Shown here piece after piece: positions 51,038 through 61,350 of a stretch of DNA of 64,000 nt. Under the pieces are notes generated by a model, which saw only the letters and a program-made list of their open reading frames with translations, was not told where the DNA came from and did not search any database. How positions within the stretch are numbered: the stretch's first letter is position 1; the number at the start of each line of letters is the position of its first letter. Position numbers and translations under genes: made by a program. The DNA comes from Pantoea anthophila (GTDB lineage: Bacteria; Pseudomonadota; Gammaproteobacteria; Enterobacterales; Enterobacteriaceae): positions 327,685-391,684 of the forward strand of contig NZ_VHIZ01000056.1 of the NCBI RefSeq assembly GCF_006494375.1, in the 5' to 3' direction.

Positions 51038-52291
51038 GTGAGTCACTCAACAGAGGCCGCCGCGGTAAATGACGAGGCGGGTCGTGTGCCTTCAGAACCG
51101 GTGGCTGCGTCAGGTTATATCCGTCGGGGTTCGCGGCAGTTTATGCGCGTGACGCTGGCGCTCTTCTCCGCCGGTCTGGCGACCTTTGCCCTGCTCTATT
51201 GTGTCCAGCCGATTCTGCCGGTGCTCTCGCATCAGTTTGGCATCTCACCGGCGACCAGCAGCCTGTCACTCTCTATCTCAACCGGCCTGATGGCGCTGGG
51301 CCTGCTGGTGACCGGGCCGCTTTCGGATGCTGTCGGCCGCAAATCGGTGATGGTGACAGCCCTGATGCTGGCCGCCATCTGCACGCTGATTTCAGCCACC
51401 ATGAGCAGCTGGCACGGCATTCTGATCATGCGGGCGCTGATGGGGCTGTCGCTCAGCGGGGTGGCGGCGGTGGGCATGACCTACCTCAGCGAGGAGATGG
51501 ATGCGCGGGTCGTCGCCTTCTCTATGGGGCTCTATATCAGCGGAAACTCTATCGGCGGCATGAGCGGGCGTCTGCTGAGCGGTGTGCTGACCGACCTCTT
51601 CTCATGGCGGATCGCCGTGGCGGTGATTGGCCTGTTTTCGCTGGCTTCGGCGCTGATGTTCTGGAAGATCCTTCCCGCGTCACGTCATTTCCGCCCCATC
51701 ACGCTGCGTCCGCGCAACCTGCTGATTAACTTCCGGCTGCACTGGCGCGATCCTGGCCTGCCCTGGCTGTTTGCCGAAGGGTTCCTGCTGATGGGTGCCT
51801 TTGTCACGCTGTTTAACTACATCGGCTACCGGCTGCTGGATGCCCCCTGGCATCTGAGTCAGGCCGTGGTCGGGTTGTTGTCGGTGGTCTATCTCACCGG
51901 CTCGTGGAGTTCGCCAAAAGCGGGTGCGCTGACCAGCCGGCTGGGACGGGGACCGGTGATGCTGGGTGCGACCGCCATTATGCTGCTGGGACTGCTGATC
52001 ACGGCGTTCAACTCGCTCTGGCTGATCCTGCCGGGGATGATGCTGTTCACCGCCGGCTTCTTTGCCGCCCATGCGGTTGCCAGTGGCTGGATTGGCCCGC
52101 GCGCACGCCGGGCGCGCGGCCAGGCCTCATCGCTTTATCTGTTCAGCTACTACGTGGGTTCCAGCGTCGCCGGGACGCTGGGCGGTCTGTTCTGGCATAA
52201 CTTTGGCTGGCACGGCATCACGCTGTTTATCAGCACCCTGCTGCTGCTGGCGTTGCTGGTGGCCTGGCATCTGCATCGCCAAAAGCTCTGA
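51038..52291 (+). CDS. ynfM: MFS transporter YnfM
   Basis: 417 residues, 12 predicted helices; GTG start after AAAGGAAAG. Motifs: GPLSDAVGRKSVMVTALM between helices 2 and 3 and SGVAAVGMTYLSEEM. The family is close to arabinose/CynX-like efflux pumps; one report line links YnfM to arabinose export, but the substrate is uncertain here. A 12-bp-arm terminator follows. Confidence 0.9.
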   Translation: MSHSTEAAAVNDEAGRVPSEPVAASGYIRRGSRQFMRVTLALFSAGLATFALLYCVQPILPVLSHQFGISPATSSLSLSISTGLMALGLLVTGPLSDAVGRKSVMVTALMLAAICTLISATMSSWHGILIMRALMGLSLSGVAAVGMTYLSEEMDARVVAFSMGLYISGNSIGGMSGRLLSGVLTDLFSWRIAVAVIGLFSLASALMFWKILPASRHFRPITLRPRNLLINFRLHWRDPGLPWLFAEGFLLMGAFVTLFNYIGYRLLDAPWHLSQAVVGLLSVVYLTGSWSSPKAGALTSRLGRGPVMLGATAIMLLGLLITAFNSLWLILPGMMLFTAGFFAAHAVASGWIGPRARRARGQASSLYLFSYYVGSSVAGTLGGLFWHNFGWHGITLFISTLLLLALLVAWHLHRQKL

Positions 52292-52302
52292 TTTCCTCTC
52301 TC

Positions 52303-52335
52303 TGCCAGGCCCGGATGGCCTCACCGGGCCTGGCA
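52303..52335 (+). terminator. Terminator-like stem-loop after ynfM
   Basis: Perfect 12-bp arms TGCCAGGCCCGG/CCGGGCCTGGCA with a 9-nt loop, 11 bp beyond the stop. Confidence 0.65.
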
Positions 52336-52469
52336 GCACAACACGCTGACTGTCGCTTATCCTCTTCCCTGAAAATCCCCCGCGAAAAAACCCCACAATT
52401 CCCGCTATAATCGGTTTTATTGAATCATTTCATCTGCTTTGCCTCTTAACACGGCAACAAGGAACGTCT

Positions 52470-52730
52470 GTGGCTCTCTACTACTACGTCAATAAACAAT
52501 CGGGATATAACGATAATCATGTGGTGCATGCTGCTGGCTGCCCGCATCTTCCCGACATGGAAAACCGACTGTTTCTGGGCAGTTTTTATCACGTCAATGC
52601 CGCCATTCTTCAGGCAAAAAAATATTATGTGGGGGCTATCGGCTGTGAGAACTGCTGCCCGATTAATGCCAGCCACCTGCCGGAGACGCCGCTCAGCGTC
52701 GCCCAGAAACATACGCCGGGGTCACGCTAA
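52470..52730 (+). CDS. Small Cys/His-rich conserved protein, function unknown
   Basis: 86 residues; GTG start, CAAGGA upstream. No signal peptide. The pattern HAAGCPHLP ... GSFYHVNAAILQAKKYY ... GCENCCP is reminiscent of a widespread small protein family I cannot name with a function; His-x3-Cys-x-His and Cys-x2-Cys-Cys spacing suggests a zinc knuckle. It stands alone between ynfM and cybB. Confidence 0.7.
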   Translation: MALYYYVNKQSGYNDNHVVHAAGCPHLPDMENRLFLGSFYHVNAAILQAKKYYVGAIGCENCCPINASHLPETPLSVAQKHTPGSR

Positions 52731-52841
52731 GCTGTCGGAGGGTGTCGGCGTGAAATTTACCTACCGCTGCGCTAATTTGTTAAGCATCAGCGCCGTTTTC
52801 CGTTATGTTACTCTTCCTGACTCTTTTTGATGGAAAGCACG

Positions 52842-53381
52842 ATGCGGGATAAGTTTGCGCGTTCTCAGATCGCCCTTCACTGGCTGACTTTTTTACTGGT
52901 CGTGACAGCCTACGCCACCATTGAGCTGCGCGGCTTTGTGCAGCGCGGCTCCTGGCAGGGGTACGCCATGATCATCACCCACTTCAGCGCAGGTGCGACC
53001 GTTCTGGTGCTGATGATCGCCCGCCTGTTTCTGCGTACCCGTCATCGCACGCCGCCCATTACGCCAGCCGCGCCGCGCTGGCAGACCGGAGTGGCTCATC
53101 TGACGCACACCCTGATCTATGCCCTGTTTATCACCCTGCCGATCCTCGGCCTGTCGTCGCGCTATCTCAAGGGGCGGGAGTGGTGGCTGTTTGGCATCAG
53201 CATGCCGGTTGCACCGGAGCCCAATTTTGACCTGGCGGATACGCTGATCGACTGGCATGAAACCCTGGCACCGCTGGGATACTGGCTGATCGGGCTGCAT
53301 GCGGCGGCGGCGCTGTTTCATCACTATCTGCTTAAAGACAATACCCTGCTGCGCATGATGCCGCCTCGCCGCGATCAGTAA
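52842..53381 (+). CDS. cybB: Cytochrome b561
   Basis: 179 residues from the ATG at 52842, aligned with the E. coli CybB start; starts at 52830 and 52827 would add four or five residues. Four membrane helices with haem-ligand histidines in IALHWLTFLL, MIITHFSAGAT, and in GLHAAAALFHHYLLKDNTLLRMM. It is a di-haem inner-membrane superoxide:ubiquinone oxidoreductase-type protein. Confidence 0.93.
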   Translation: MRDKFARSQIALHWLTFLLVVTAYATIELRGFVQRGSWQGYAMIITHFSAGATVLVLMIARLFLRTRHRTPPITPAAPRWQTGVAHLTHTLIYALFITLPILGLSSRYLKGREWWLFGISMPVAPEPNFDLADTLIDWHETLAPLGYWLIGLHAAAALFHHYLLKDNTLLRMMPPRRDQ

Positions 53382-53391
53382 TCTCATCCCG

Positions 53392-53410
53392 TCGCCCCTG
53401 AACGGGGCGA
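53392..53410 (+). terminator. Terminator-like stem-loop after cybB
   Basis: 7-bp GC stem TCGCCCC/GGGGCGA with a 5-nt loop, 11 bp after the stop, followed by an A/T run. Confidence 0.7.
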
Positions 53411-53554
53411 TAAAAAAATTTCCGCCTTAAAAGCCGGTTATCAGGTTTCGCTTCCCGCTTTATTCACTACAATGGTCTGTAATTTGTGACGCAGGTCACT
53501 TTCGCTGGATGTCTGCCACATCCGAATTCGCTGTACTGACAGATTTGACACCTC

Positions 53555-54739
53555 ATGCAACCAACAACTGTTTCACGTAAAACTGCCTGGCTACGCGTGG
53601 TCTTGCTGGCCATCGCGGCTTTTGTATTTAATACCACCGAATTTGTACCGGTGGGTCTCCTTTCGGACATCGCGGCTGACTTTTCCATGCAGACGGCGGA
53701 TGTCGGGATCATGCTGACGATCTACGCCTGGGTGGTCGCGCTGCTGTCACTGCCGCTGATGCTGCTGACGCGCAACGTGGAGCGGCGACTGCTGCTGGGA
53801 GTGCTGTTTACGATCTTTATCGTCAGTCACGTCCTGTCGACCTTCGCCTGGGACTTTCGGTCGCTGATGGTTTCACGCGTCGGCATCGCCCTCTCTCACG
53901 CGGTGTTCTGGTCGATCACGGCTTCACTGGCTATTCGCGTGGCCCCGGCCGGAAAGAAAACGCAGGCGCTGAGTATGCTGGCGACCGGAACCGCACTGGC
54001 CATGGTGCTGGGGGTGCCGATTGGCCGCGTGGTGGGTCAGTATCTTGGCTGGCGAACCACCTTCGGCGCGATTGGCCTGTCGGCACTGGTTCTGATGATC
54101 ATGCTGGTACGGATACTGCCGCGTCTGCCCAGTGAACACACCGGCTCACTGAGCAGCGTGCCGATGCTGTTTCGCCGTCCGGCGCTGGTCAGCATGTATC
54201 TGCTGGTAACCATTGTGGTGACCGCGCACTACACGGCTTACAGCTACATCGAGCCCTTTATGCAGAGCGTGGCGCAATCCAGCGGCAATTTCACCACCCT
54301 GCTGCTGCTGCTGTTTGGCTCTGCGGGTATTCTGGGCAGCGTGCTGTTCAGCACCCTGGGCAATAAATTCCCTTCCGCGCTGCTGATTGCCGCGATTGCG
54401 CTGATTACCCTCTGCATGGGACTGCTGATCTTTGCTGCGGTTCGTCCGACGGCGATCGCTATTCTGTGCATCGTCTGGGGCATGGCGATGATGATGATTG
54501 GACTGGGTATGCAGGTGCGGGTGCTGTCTCTGGCGCCGGATGCAACGGATGTGGCAATGTCACTCATGTCCGGCATCTACAATATCGGCATAGGCGCAGG
54601 CGCGCTGCTGGGAAGCCAGGTCAGTCTCTATCTGAATATGTCGGAAGTCGGCAACGTCGGGGGGATGATCGGTCTGGTGGCGTTACTGTGGTGTGTCTAT
54701 ATTTTCCGCCGTTATCCTCAGCTTCGCAGTAATGGCTAA
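53555..54739 (+). CDS. sotB: Sugar efflux transporter SotB
   Basis: 394 residues, 12 helices. The N-terminal [20 protein letters not shown] is the SotB signature; later [18 protein letters not shown] and the C-terminal [17 protein letters not shown]. It exports arabinose and related sugars or IPTG. Converges with DUF1471 genes across a strong terminator. Confidence 0.95.
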   Translation: MQPTTVSRKTAWLRVVLLAIAAFVFNTTEFVPVGLLSDIAADFSMQTADVGIMLTIYAWVVALLSLPLMLLTRNVERRLLLGVLFTIFIVSHVLSTFAWDFRSLMVSRVGIALSHAVFWSITASLAIRVAPAGKKTQALSMLATGTALAMVLGVPIGRVVGQYLGWRTTFGAIGLSALVLMIMLVRILPRLPSEHTGSLSSVPMLFRRPALVSMYLLVTIVVTAHYTAYSYIEPFMQSVAQSSGNFTTLLLLLFGSAGILGSVLFSTLGNKFPSALLIAAIALITLCMGLLIFAAVRPTAIAILCIVWGMAMMMIGLGMQVRVLSLAPDATDVAMSLMSGIYNIGIGAGALLGSQVSLYLNMSEVGNVGGMIGLVALLWCVYIFRRYPQLRSNG

Positions 54740-54764
54740 GACCGGCGCGGAGAAGATAAAAAAA

Positions 54765-54795
54765 AGGCTTCAGATAAGCAGGTTATCTGAAGCCT
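54765..54795. terminator. Bidirectional terminator between sotB and the DUF1471 pair
   Basis: Perfect 13-bp arms AGGCTTCAGATAA/TTATCTGAAGCCT with 5-nt loop; flanked by an A run at left and a T-rich run at right, so it works in both directions. Confidence 0.9.
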
Positions 54796-54802
54796 GTTTC
54801 TC

Positions 54803-55060
54803 TTATTTATAGAGAATGGCGGTGCCATGCAGGTTGTTGCTGCCAGAGGTCGAAGTGATGCGGAAAGACTTTGCACCGGCATCGCTGGCCTTTTCTGACA
54901 GTTGCTGCTCAAGCGAGGTCAGATTGCTGCTGCCCGTCGCGCTGATGACGCCCACGCGTTGCTGATCCAGTGGCGTGCTGCTTACCTGCTGCGCCGCCAC
55001 GCTGGCGAATGAGAGGCCGCTGAGCAGGGCCGCGGCCACTATCATGCTGATACGTTTCAT
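54803..55060 (-). CDS. DUF1471 periplasmic peptide (BhsA/McbA-like), copy 1
   Basis: 85 residues, signal peptide ending near SFASVAAQ. The DUF1471 core is VGVISATGSSNLTSLEQQLSEKASDAGAKSFRI and the end NLHGTAILYK. The family includes stress- and biofilm-related BhsA and McbA. It is 36 bp downstream of a paralogue with the same length and fold; ATG at 55060 follows GAAGGGG. Confidence 0.9.
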   Translation of the reverse strand: MKRISMIVAAALLSGLSFASVAAQQVSSTPLDQQRVGVISATGSSNLTSLEQQLSEKASDAGAKSFRITSTSGSNNLHGTAILYK

Positions 55061-55096
55061 AACGAACCCCTTCTTCATTTTCTGCCGGATGCCCGG

Positions 55097-55354
55097 TTAC
55101 TGATAGATCACAGCCGTGCCGTGCAGTTTGTTCTGACCGCTGGTTGAGGTGATGCGGAACGATTTCGCACCGGCTTCATCCGCTTTGGCGTTGAGCTGCG
55201 CTTCGACTGAACTCAGGTTGGTGCCGCCCAGCACAGAGATGGTGCCGACAGGCTGCTGATTAGCCGGTTCGCTGGTAACCAGGTCAGCGGCAGACGCGCC
55301 AAAAGTCAGTGTGGTGAGTGCCAGAACAGCCAGGGTAGTTTTGATGGTTTTCAT
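55097..55354 (-). CDS. DUF1471 periplasmic peptide (BhsA/McbA-like), copy 2
   Basis: 85 residues with signal peptide (TLAVLALTTLTFGASA). Core VGTISVLGGTNLSSVEAQLNAKADEAGAKSFRI, end KLHGTAVIYQ. Clear tandem duplicate of the following gene. Candidate TetR operators lie 61 and 117 bp upstream, so both peptides may be derepressed by the divergent TetR's signal. Confidence 0.9.
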   Translation of the reverse strand: MKTIKTTLAVLALTTLTFGASAADLVTSEPANQQPVGTISVLGGTNLSSVEAQLNAKADEAGAKSFRITSTSGQNKLHGTAVIYQ

Positions 55355-55414
55355 AATCTTCTCTCTTTTCAGTGATCGTGTTCAGTGGGTCTGAAATCGG
55401 TTGTCGCTATTTAA

Positions 55415-55428
55415 TTAACGACCGTTAA
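55415..55428. promoter_or_regulatory. Candidate TetR operator 1
   Basis: TTAACG-AC-CGTTAA, a perfect 6-2-6 palindrome. Same core TAAYGANCGKTA occurs at 55471-55482 and 55617-55628. Confidence 0.6.
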
Positions 55429-55470
55429 ATAAATGATAGACCCCGATCAGGCTGGCCGTCAATATTTATT

Positions 55471-55482
55471 TAATGAGCGTTA
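55471..55482. promoter_or_regulatory. Candidate TetR operator 2
   Basis: TAATGAGCGTTA, 10 of 12 positions as in operator 1; dyad with one mismatched pair. Confidence 0.55.
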
Positions 55483-55616
55483 TTTTAATCGCGAAGTGGC
55501 GTGATTATGGGCTTCAGCCCCTTTTCTGACTTAACCATAGGGGCGATAAAACCGGGCTGGCGCACAAAATGGCAACCCCGGAGGACGGCCTGTCTCTCCG
55601 CCCTTGCACATTTTTA

Positions 55617-55628
55617 TAATGATCGGTA
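55617..55628. promoter_or_regulatory. Candidate TetR operator 3
   Basis: TAATGATCGGTA, 35 bp before the tetR-type start codon; matches TAAYGANCGKTA. Confidence 0.5.
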
Positions 55629-55662
55629 ATTTAATAGAGTGTTCCCCAGTCAGAGAGGATGT

Positions 55663-56313
55663 ATGAGTAAGGTTCAGGATTGCGATACCCGGAAATGCCG
55701 TGGCCGTCCCAAAGTGTTCGATCGTGAAGCCGCGCTCGATAAGGCACTGACCCTGTTCTGGACCCACGGGTACGAAGGCACCTCGCTCGCCGATCTGGTG
55801 GCCGCTACCGGTGCTAAAGCGCCGACGCTCTATGCGGAGTTCGTCAATAAAGAGGGATTGTTCCGCGCCGCGATGGAGCGCTATGTTGAGAAATTCAGCG
55901 CCTGGCGTGACGCGGCACTGGGCGATGACAAGCTGGCGGTCTCTGAGGCGGTTGAGGCCTATTTCCGCGCTACCGCGGCCTGCTTTACCGAACGCGACTC
56001 GCCCGGCGGCTGCTTCTTTATCTGCACCTCAAGCGCCCTGTCGGCGGCTTCCGCGGATATTGCGGCCATGCTGCAAGAGCAGCATCAGTCACAGGAGCAG
56101 GTTTTAAAGGATTTCCTCTGCTCGCGTCAGCAGCGTGGTGAACTGGGAGAGTCAGTGGACATTGCTGCGCTGTCGCGCTATCTGAGCTGTCTGCTTCAGG
56201 GCATGTCAGTGCGGGCGCGGGAGGGTGCGGAGCGCACAGACCTGGAGAGTATTATCGATACGCTGATGGCGATGTGGCCTACCCTGACAGGACTCTGTCA
56301 GGCTCAGCGGTAA
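55663..56313 (+). CDS. TetR/AcrR-family regulator
   Basis: 216 residues; ATG at 55663 after GAGAGGA. N-terminal helix-turn-helix GTSLADLVAATGAKAPTLYAEFVNKEGLF within a TetR domain starting RGRPKVFDREAALDKALTLFWTHGYEG; the C-terminal ligand domain includes a CFTERDSPGGCFFICTS segment. Three similar dyads between it and the divergent DUF1471 genes suggest that it represses them and itself. Confidence 0.9.
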   Translation: MSKVQDCDTRKCRGRPKVFDREAALDKALTLFWTHGYEGTSLADLVAATGAKAPTLYAEFVNKEGLFRAAMERYVEKFSAWRDAALGDDKLAVSEAVEAYFRATAACFTERDSPGGCFFICTSSALSAASADIAAMLQEQHQSQEQVLKDFLCSRQQRGELGESVDIAALSRYLSCLLQGMSVRAREGAERTDLESIIDTLMAMWPTLTGLCQAQR

Positions 56314-56317
56314 GATT

Positions 56318-56338
56318 CAGGGCGGGATTCCCGCCCTG
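56318..56338. terminator. Stem-loop between the tetR-type gene and rhaM
   Basis: CAGGGCGGGA/TCCCGCCCTG arms with a T run to the right, in the 33-bp convergent gap. Confidence 0.7.
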
Positions 56339-56346
56339 TTGCACGT

Positions 56347-56661
56347 TCAGCTGAGAAAGAAGACCGGCCGGAGCGGCTGACTGACGGGACTGTTGTCCGC
56401 ATGAGAGGGCATCAGATCCTTCATGGAGGCCCACCAGCGCTGACAGACTGCTGTTTGCGCCACCGCGTTCCAGCGCGCTTCCGATTCAATTTCCACGCTG
56501 GCAAAGAGCAGATGCCGCTCCTCATCCAGCCAGATGGCATAATTACGGGCACCATGTGCTTTCAGCGTTTCAGCCAGTTCGGGCCAGATGGGTGAGTGAC
56601 GACGCTCATACTCCGCATGGCAATCCGGATTAACCTGCATCACAAAGGCTTTACGCAACAT
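56347..56661 (-). CDS. rhaM: L-rhamnose mutarotase
   Basis: 104 residues, same size as E. coli RhaM. ATG at 56661, overlapping rhaD by 11 bp. Typical motifs [27 protein letters not shown] and [12 protein letters not shown]. It interconverts alpha- and beta-rhamnopyranose so that RhaA receives its preferred anomer. Last gene of rhaBADM. Confidence 0.95.
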   Translation of the reverse strand: MLRKAFVMQVNPDCHAEYERRHSPIWPELAETLKAHGARNYAIWLDEERHLLFASVEIESEARWNAVAQTAVCQRWWASMKDLMPSHADNSPVSQPLRPVFFLS

Positions 56662-57493
56662 GGGCAGGCCCCGCATCCAGTGCCGGTTGCCAGGGCGTGA
56701 CACCAAAACGTTTACCCAGCGCGACCAGCTGTTCTGTGGTGATGCTCTGGCGTATCCCGCCCATCGACAGCACCTTAACCATCACTTCAGATGATTTCTC
56801 GGCGGTGTCAATCAGCCCAAACGTCTCATCGAGCGTCGGGCCGGTGCCAAAGACGCCGTGGAACGGCCACATCACCAGCGTGTGCGACTGCATCTGCGCC
56901 GCCGTCGCGGCGCCGATCTCATCGGTGCCGGGCACCATCCAGGGCAACACGCCCACGCCATCCGGGAAGACCACCAGACACTCGGTGCTCCCCTCCCACA
57001 GCAGGCGGGTAAAGCGCGCCGAATCCATCTCAACCACATAACTCAGGGCCATAAAGTGGGTGGCATGACAGTGCATAATCACCCGATCTCTGCCGCCGCT
57101 GACTGCCTTGCGCACCGCATGCGACTGAAAATGTGACGCCAGCTCGGAGGTCGGCAGCCCGCCATTGACCAGCCCCCAGTGAATTTTGCAGGAGAGCCCC
57201 TGGCTGTCGACCTGCAGCAGTGCCAGGCAGTCCGCGGGGTCCAGCTGAACGTTGCGCATAAATTTTCCCGACCCGGTCACCAGAAACCAGTCGTTTGCCA
57301 GCGCCGGGGCGGGCTGACTCAGCTCGAAACAGCGAGGCTCCTGGCAGAAATCAGCCCTGTAGGGACTCACCTCCTCCTCACTCAGCCGCAGGCTGACGTT
57401 GCCACCATTGCGTTCATCCCATCCCTTCAGCCACATGTCGCTGGTTGCCTTAACCATTCCCTTTACAAACTCTGAAGCAAGAATGCTTTGCAT
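56651..57493 (-). CDS. rhaD: Rhamnulose-1-phosphate aldolase
   Basis: 280 residues, class II aldolase. Zinc-site histidines are in [13 protein letters not shown] and in the later [13 protein letters not shown]; the substrate phosphate region NGGNVSLRL near the start is kept. It splits L-rhamnulose-1-phosphate into DHAP and L-lactaldehyde. Third gene of the operon, 11 bp after rhaA. Confidence 0.96.
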   Translation of the reverse strand: MQSILASEFVKGMVKATSDMWLKGWDERNGGNVSLRLSEEEVSPYRADFCQEPRCFELSQPAPALANDWFLVTGSGKFMRNVQLDPADCLALLQVDSQGLSCKIHWGLVNGGLPTSELASHFQSHAVRKAVSGGRDRVIMHCHATHFMALSYVVEMDSARFTRLLWEGSTECLVVFPDGVGVLPWMVPGTDEIGAATAAQMQSHTLVMWPFHGVFGTGPTLDETFGLIDTAEKSSEVMVKVLSMGGIRQSITTEQLVALGKRFGVTPWQPALDAGPAHVA

Positions 57494-57504
57494 AATGAAA
57501 TCCC

Positions 57505-58761
57505 TTAACGTTGGCTCAAAATCTGCTGTTCATAATGGCGCACATCACTTAACCAGCTGGCGTCAGCCGGAACGTCATGACGCAGGCACCAGTCTTCCCA
57601 CACCGCCTGCCACGGCAGGGATTTCTGCTCTTCCAGCCAGACCAGCCGCGCGGTGTAATCTCCGCTATTCTCAGCCTGACGCAGACGATCGGTCGGCTCC
57701 AGCAGGGCGCGCAGCAGCGCCTTCTGGGTGTTGCGGGTGCCGATAACCCAGGCCGCAATCCGGTTGATCGACGCGTCAAAGAAATCGAGGCCGATATGCA
57801 CTTTGTCGAACAGCCGGTGACGGACGATCTCACTGGCAATAGCCTGCGTTTCATCATCCAGCAGCACCACATGATCGCTGTCCCAGCGCACCGGACGGCT
57901 GACGTGCAGCAGCAGGCGCGGCACATAGAGCATGGCGGCGGAGATCTTGTCGGAGATCACCTCGGTAGGATGGAAATGGCCCGCATCCAGGGTCAGTGCC
58001 GTCTGACGGCTGGCGGCGTAGCCGAGATAAAACTCATTTGATCCCACGGTGTAGCTCTCTGCGCCGATACCGAACAGCTTGCTCTCTACCGCATCGATGT
58101 GATGCTGCGGGTTGAGTTTTTCCGCAATGACCTCATCCAGAGCGCTCATCAGACGCTGACGCGGCGCCAGCCGGTCGACGGTGATATCCTTCATGCCGTC
58201 CGGTACCCAGATGTTCATCACTGAAGGCGTGCCCAGCTGCTCACCAAAGTGGGCGGAGATGCGGCGACTGGCTTTGCAGTGGTCGATCCAGAACTGGCGC
58301 ACGGTTTGATCGCTGTGCGACAGCGTAAACCCGTCAGCACTGAGCGGATGTGAGAAGCAGCTGGGGTTAAAATCGAGCCCCACGCCCCGCTCTCTGGCCC
58401 ATTCGACCCAGCGCGCGAAATGCGCCGGCTCAATAGCGTCCCGTTCAACCGGCCTGTCGCTCTCCAGATAAAGTGCGTGCAGATTCAGACGCTTGAGGCC
58501 GGGGATCAGCGACATCGCCTTATCGATATCACCGCGCAGTTCGCTGGCGTTGCGTGCACGTCCCGGATAGTTGCCGGTCGCCTGAATGCCGCCGGTGAGG
58601 GCGGCCTGCGGGTTTTCAAATCCCCGCACATCGTCGCCCTGCCAGCAGTGCATGGAAACCGGGATTGTGTCGAGCTGGCGAATAGCCTCTTCAGCATCAA
58701 CCCCAATATCGGCATAGCGTTGTTTAGCCAGTTCAAAGGCCTGTTCTGTCTGCTTAGTCAT
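57505..58761 (-). CDS. rhaA: L-rhamnose isomerase
   Basis: 418 residues. Recognised by [46 protein letters not shown] and [14 protein letters not shown], which supply the metal ligands. It converts L-rhamnose to L-rhamnulose. Its start overlaps the rhaB end by 8 bp. Confidence 0.97.
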   Translation of the reverse strand: MTKQTEQAFELAKQRYADIGVDAEEAIRQLDTIPVSMHCWQGDDVRGFENPQAALTGGIQATGNYPGRARNASELRGDIDKAMSLIPGLKRLNLHALYLESDRPVERDAIEPAHFARWVEWARERGVGLDFNPSCFSHPLSADGFTLSHSDQTVRQFWIDHCKASRRISAHFGEQLGTPSVMNIWVPDGMKDITVDRLAPRQRLMSALDEVIAEKLNPQHHIDAVESKLFGIGAESYTVGSNEFYLGYAASRQTALTLDAGHFHPTEVISDKISAAMLYVPRLLLHVSRPVRWDSDHVVLLDDETQAIASEIVRHRLFDKVHIGLDFFDASINRIAAWVIGTRNTQKALLRALLEPTDRLRQAENSGDYTARLVWLEEQKSLPWQAVWEDWCLRHDVPADASWLSDVRHYEQQILSQR

Positions 58762-60226
58762 AAGCGGGTTCCTCTGCGGGTTGACTCAGCGTCGCGAAGC
58801 GGGCCTGACTGGCCGCGAAGACGTCTGAAATGTGTGGTTCGAATGTTTCGAGGGGGAAGGTGTTCATCACGCAGTTGCGGAAATCGGCGACATCCGTCAG
58901 TTCGCCGAGGGCAATCAGCTGGCAGCCGACGTTACCCAGCGTGGAGGCCTCTACCGGCCCGGCCAGCACCGGAATCTCACAGGCATCTGCACAGAGCTGA
59001 TTCAGAAAACGATTCTGGCTGCCACCGCCGACCACATGCAGCCGGGTGAAGGGCTTCCCGCGCAGCGCGGCGAGTTCGCTGATGACCTGACGGTAGAGCA
59101 GCGCCAGGCTGTCAAAAATGCAGCGGGCCAGCGCAGCGGCGGATTGCGGCACGGGCATGCCCTGCTCTGCGCAGGCTTTCTGAATCTCGCTGACCATGTT
59201 GTCAGGATTGATAAAGCGCGGATCGTTGGGGTTAATCAGCGAAAGACAGGCGGGCTGACGGGCGGTCTCAGCGATCAGCGCACAGAGGTCGTCAATCTGC
59301 CGTTCAGCACAGAGACGCTGCAGCAGCCATAAACCCATGATGTTTTTCAGGACGCGATAGCCTTCTGCGCCGCCTTCGTTGGTAATATTGGCGCGCAGTG
59401 CCGCCTCGCTCGCATAGGGTTGCAGGCTTTCAAAGCCCATCAGCGACCAGGTGCCGGAGCTGAGATAGGCGGCATCCTCCTGCAGCAGCGGCGTAGCCAG
59501 CACCGCGCTGGCGGTGTCGTGGGTGGCCACCGCAATGACCGGCACCGCCTCGCCCCGCTGACTCCGCCAGTGTCCCACTGTGTTGCCCGGCGCCTGCGGC
59601 TGACCGAACCAGCCTGCCTCAATCCCCGCCCAGCCGATTAAATCGCGATCCCACTCGCCGCTGTGAATATTGAGCATCTGGGTGGTGGTGGCGTTGGTGT
59701 ACTCCCAGTTGAGGTTGCCGGTCAGGCGGAAGTGCAGGTAATCCGGGATCATCAGCGCATGTGCCACACGCGCCTGCCAGTCAGGCTGCTGCTGATGCAG
59801 GGCGCGCATCTGATAGAGCGTATTGAAAGGCAGAAACTGAATGCCGGTTTTTGCATAGATGGCGCTGTGGCCCAGCTCCTGCTGCGCCTGCGCCATCAGG
59901 CCGTGGGTGCGTGCATCACGATAGCTGACCGCTTCACCCACCGGCTCACCCTGCGCATCCAGCAGCACCATATCCACGCCCCAGGTGTCGATGCCGATAC
60001 TGTCCGGCACGATCCCCTCCTCAACAGCCTGCTCCAGCCCGGCACGGATCGCCTGCTCCAGCATCGCCAGATCCCAGCAGTCATAGCTGGCACGACGCAG
60101 ACGCCGGTTTTCAAAACGGTGGATTTCACGCAGATCCAGCTGGCGCTGCGCGTCATCCCAGCGGGCGAGCATGACCCGGCCGCTGGATGCGCCGAGATCG
60201 ATAGCAATGATATTTCGCCTGGTCAT
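58754..60226 (-). CDS. rhaB: Rhamnulokinase
   Basis: 490 residues, FGGY kinase family. N-terminal [18 protein letters not shown], then [11 protein letters not shown], and C-terminal [19 protein letters not shown]. It phosphorylates L-rhamnulose with ATP. First gene of rhaBADM, divergent from rhaSR; the 291-bp gap contains a CRP-like site. Confidence 0.97.
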   Translation of the reverse strand: MTRRNIIAIDLGASSGRVMLARWDDAQRQLDLREIHRFENRRLRRASYDCWDLAMLEQAIRAGLEQAVEEGIVPDSIGIDTWGVDMVLLDAQGEPVGEAVSYRDARTHGLMAQAQQELGHSAIYAKTGIQFLPFNTLYQMRALHQQQPDWQARVAHALMIPDYLHFRLTGNLNWEYTNATTTQMLNIHSGEWDRDLIGWAGIEAGWFGQPQAPGNTVGHWRSQRGEAVPVIAVATHDTASAVLATPLLQEDAAYLSSGTWSLMGFESLQPYASEAALRANITNEGGAEGYRVLKNIMGLWLLQRLCAERQIDDLCALIAETARQPACLSLINPNDPRFINPDNMVSEIQKACAEQGMPVPQSAAALARCIFDSLALLYRQVISELAALRGKPFTRLHVVGGGSQNRFLNQLCADACEIPVLAGPVEASTLGNVGCQLIALGELTDVADFRNCVMNTFPLETFEPHISDVFAASQARFATLSQPAEEPAYD

Positions 60227-60335
60227 GGTGGCTTTTCCCTGTGATTAAGTGGTCACAGAGTAAAAATCGGGTCGCCTGAACACCTTCCCGGCAGTGCCAG
60301 CGGCCGGGGTGCCCTGGCAGACCTGCAAAGAATGT

Positions 60336-60351
60336 CGTGAGAGAGATCACA
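60336..60351. promoter_or_regulatory. CRP-like site in the rhaB-rhaS gap
   Basis: CGTGA-N6-TCACA, one base off the core. RhaS and RhaR half-sites must also lie in this gap but are too degenerate to fix by eye. Confidence 0.6.
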
Positions 60352-60517
60352 GAGGCAGCAGTGAGCACGATGTGACCCCTGCCGCAAATCTGTTAACTAC
60401 CGGGGATTTCTTGAAAAATCAGCAGGATTCCTGCTGAGACGTGCTGAAAATTCAAGGTAAGGTAACGGCGTCCTGATTAGACTGCGTTGCAGTTTTGTTA
60501 ATCAGTGAGGGACGATC

Positions 60518-61339
60518 ATGACTCTGTTACACAGTGCGGATTTTTTTCCTGACGGCGATTACGCGATTGCGATTGAACCCCGTATCCCCCAGGCCCCCTT
60601 TCCGGAGCATCATCATGATTTTCATGAAATCGTTCTGGTTGAGCACGGTGCCGGGATTCATGTGTTCAATGGTCAGCCACAAGCGCTCTGCGCCGGCTGT
60701 GTCTGCTTTATCCGCGATCACGATCGTCATCTTTATGAACAGACGGATAACCTCTGCCTGACCAACGTGCTCTATCGCAGCCCCGGCGCGTTCCGTTTTC
60801 TCTCCGGATTGCAGGCGCTGCTGCCGTGCGAACGGGATGGGGATTATCCCTCTCACTGGCGCATCAATCAGAAGGTGATGGCCCAGGCCCTGAGTGTGGC
60901 AGCGCAGATGCAGCAGCACGAGGCCTGGTCACTGGACAGACAGGCGCGGCAGGAGCAGCTCTTTTTACAGCTGCTGGTGCTGTTACGTGAAGCCTGTCGT
61001 GATGGCGGTCGTCAGGATCAGGAGGCGCGTCTGCATCGCCTGCTGGACTGGCTGGCGGATCATTACAGTGACGAGATTATCTGGGATGAACTGGCCGACC
61101 GTTTCTCTCTGTCGCTGCGAACGCTGCACCGACAGATGAAGCAGCAGACCGGCAGTACGCCGCAGCGTTATCTGAACCGTCTGCGCCTGTTACAGGCGCG
61201 TCACCTGCTGCGTCACAGCGATCTGCGCATTACCGATATCGCCTTCCAGTGTGGATTTGGAGACAGCAACCATTTCTCTACCCTGTTCAGGCGCGAATTT
61301 GGCTGCGCCCCGCGAGCGGAGCGCCAGCAGATGAGGTAA
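60518..61339 (+). CDS. rhaS: Rhamnose operon activator RhaS
   Basis: 273 residues. N-terminal cupin-type sugar-binding domain ([26 protein letters not shown]), C-terminal AraC-type double helix-turn-helix ([48 protein letters not shown]). It activates rhaBADM and rhaT with L-rhamnose. Followed by rhaR after 11 bp. Confidence 0.95.
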   Translation: MTLLHSADFFPDGDYAIAIEPRIPQAPFPEHHHDFHEIVLVEHGAGIHVFNGQPQALCAGCVCFIRDHDRHLYEQTDNLCLTNVLYRSPGAFRFLSGLQALLPCERDGDYPSHWRINQKVMAQALSVAAQMQQHEAWSLDRQARQEQLFLQLLVLLREACRDGGRQDQEARLHRLLDWLADHYSDEIIWDELADRFSLSLRTLHRQMKQQTGSTPQRYLNRLRLLQARHLLRHSDLRITDIAFQCGFGDSNHFSTLFRREFGCAPRAERQQMR

Positions 61340-61350
61340 AGGAGCCGACT

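Noticed and set aside
60227-60517. Exact RhaS and RhaR half-sites in the rhaB-rhaS gap
   Set aside because: The sites must exist, but their consensus is too degenerate to place by eye; only the CRP-like site is reported.
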